Shown: piece by piece, positions 5,151-5,176 of the stretch
How the letters are laid out: each line of letters begins with the position of its first letter
Position numbering within the stretch: the first letter of the stretch is position 1
DNA from: Spirochaetia bacterium
Lineage (GTDB): Bacteria; Spirochaetota; UBA12135
DNA length: 5,176 nt
Reading direction: 5' to 3'
Assembly: GCA_003497555.1 (NCBI GenBank)
Contig: DNNS01000124.1
Coordinates: 3,524-8,699 of the forward strand
Program-made: the position numbers and the translations under genes
Notes under the pieces: model-generated
What the model saw: only the letters and a program-made list of their open reading frames with translations
What the model was told of the DNA's origin: nothing
The model's database searches: none

Positions 5151-5176
5151 ATGCAAAAGGGTGCAAATTTATTTCT
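5151..5176 (+). CDS. Possible 5' end of a divergent gene, cut by the window edge
   Basis: An ATG at 5151 opens a frame reading MQKGANLF up to the window end. A purine-rich AAGGGA (5140-5145) lies 5 bases before it as a plausible ribosome binding site, and a plus-strand TATAAT lies at 5115-5120. Only eight codons are visible, so no product can be named and the frame could close at once. Divergent transporter or sugar-enzyme genes are common beside ROK repressors, which is the only contextual support. Confidence 0.25.
5152..5167. repeat. Two TGCAAA direct repeats spaced one helical turn apart
   Basis: TGCAAA occurs at 5152-5157 and 5162-5167, start to start 10 bases. The pair lies about 46-61 bases upstream of the predicted start of the minus-strand operon, just beyond the -35 box, a typical place for an activator. 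It could equally be the first codons of a divergent gene or chance. Confidence 0.35.

Noticed and set aside
1..5176. CRISPR array, tRNA/rRNA gene, insertion sequence or phage element
   Set aside because: No repeat-spacer pattern, RNA-gene core, transposase or terminal inverted repeats were seen; nearly all of the window is explained by the five genes.

Overview
The window holds one compact operon of five genes, all on the minus strand and read from right to left, plus a regulatory region at its right-hand end (about 5087-5176). In transcription order the genes encode a ROK-family transcriptional repressor, a phosphofructokinase with pyrophosphate-type active-site signatures, a two-SIS-domain sugar-phosphate isomerase/deaminase related to the isomerase half of GlmS, a PIG-L (LmbE-type) zinc deacetylase and an aldose 1-epimerase (mutarotase) family protein. 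Gaps are 11, 25 and 2 bases, and the last two genes overlap by 4, so the genes are almost certainly co-transcribed and partly translationally coupled.

The organism is a bacterium. The DNA is moderately AT-rich, with a strong preference for AAA (Lys) and TTT (Phe) codons that creates many A8-A9 tracts inside genes. Shine-Dalgarno sites (GGAGGA, GGAG) are clear before some genes and absent before others. Nothing visible fixes the phylum. The combination of a PPi-type PFK with SIS, PIG-L and ROK genes suggests an anaerobic, fermentative carbohydrate degrader, for example a spirochaete or a lentisphaere-like lineage, but that is a guess.

Regulation is unusually easy to read. A sigma-70-type promoter (TTGAAA, 17 bases, TATAAT) lies at 5141-5113. 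A perfect inverted repeat with 11-base arms and one central base (5088-5110) covers the expected transcription start and ends one base before the ROK start codon. This is a strong candidate for the ROK protein's own operator. The same region may also drive a divergent gene whose first codons (5151 onward, plus strand) run off the window.

A working model for the pathway (inference) is that PIG-L deacetylates an N-acetylated amino sugar or conjugate. The SIS enzyme then converts an amino-sugar phosphate to a ketose phosphate such as fructose 6-phosphate, and the PFK commits this to glycolysis using PPi. The mutarotase interconverts anomers of the free or phosphorylated sugar, and the ROK repressor senses an intermediate. 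No transporter and no sugar kinase is visible; the ROK protein lacks the kinase phosphate-binding motif. The main annotation trap is the epimerase: its first ATG (876) would cut off about 67 conserved residues, and the best start is a CTG at 1077 in a CTGA overlap with the PIG-L stop codon.

Positions 1-126, downstream of the operon, are AT-rich and hold no gene or convincing terminator that I can support.
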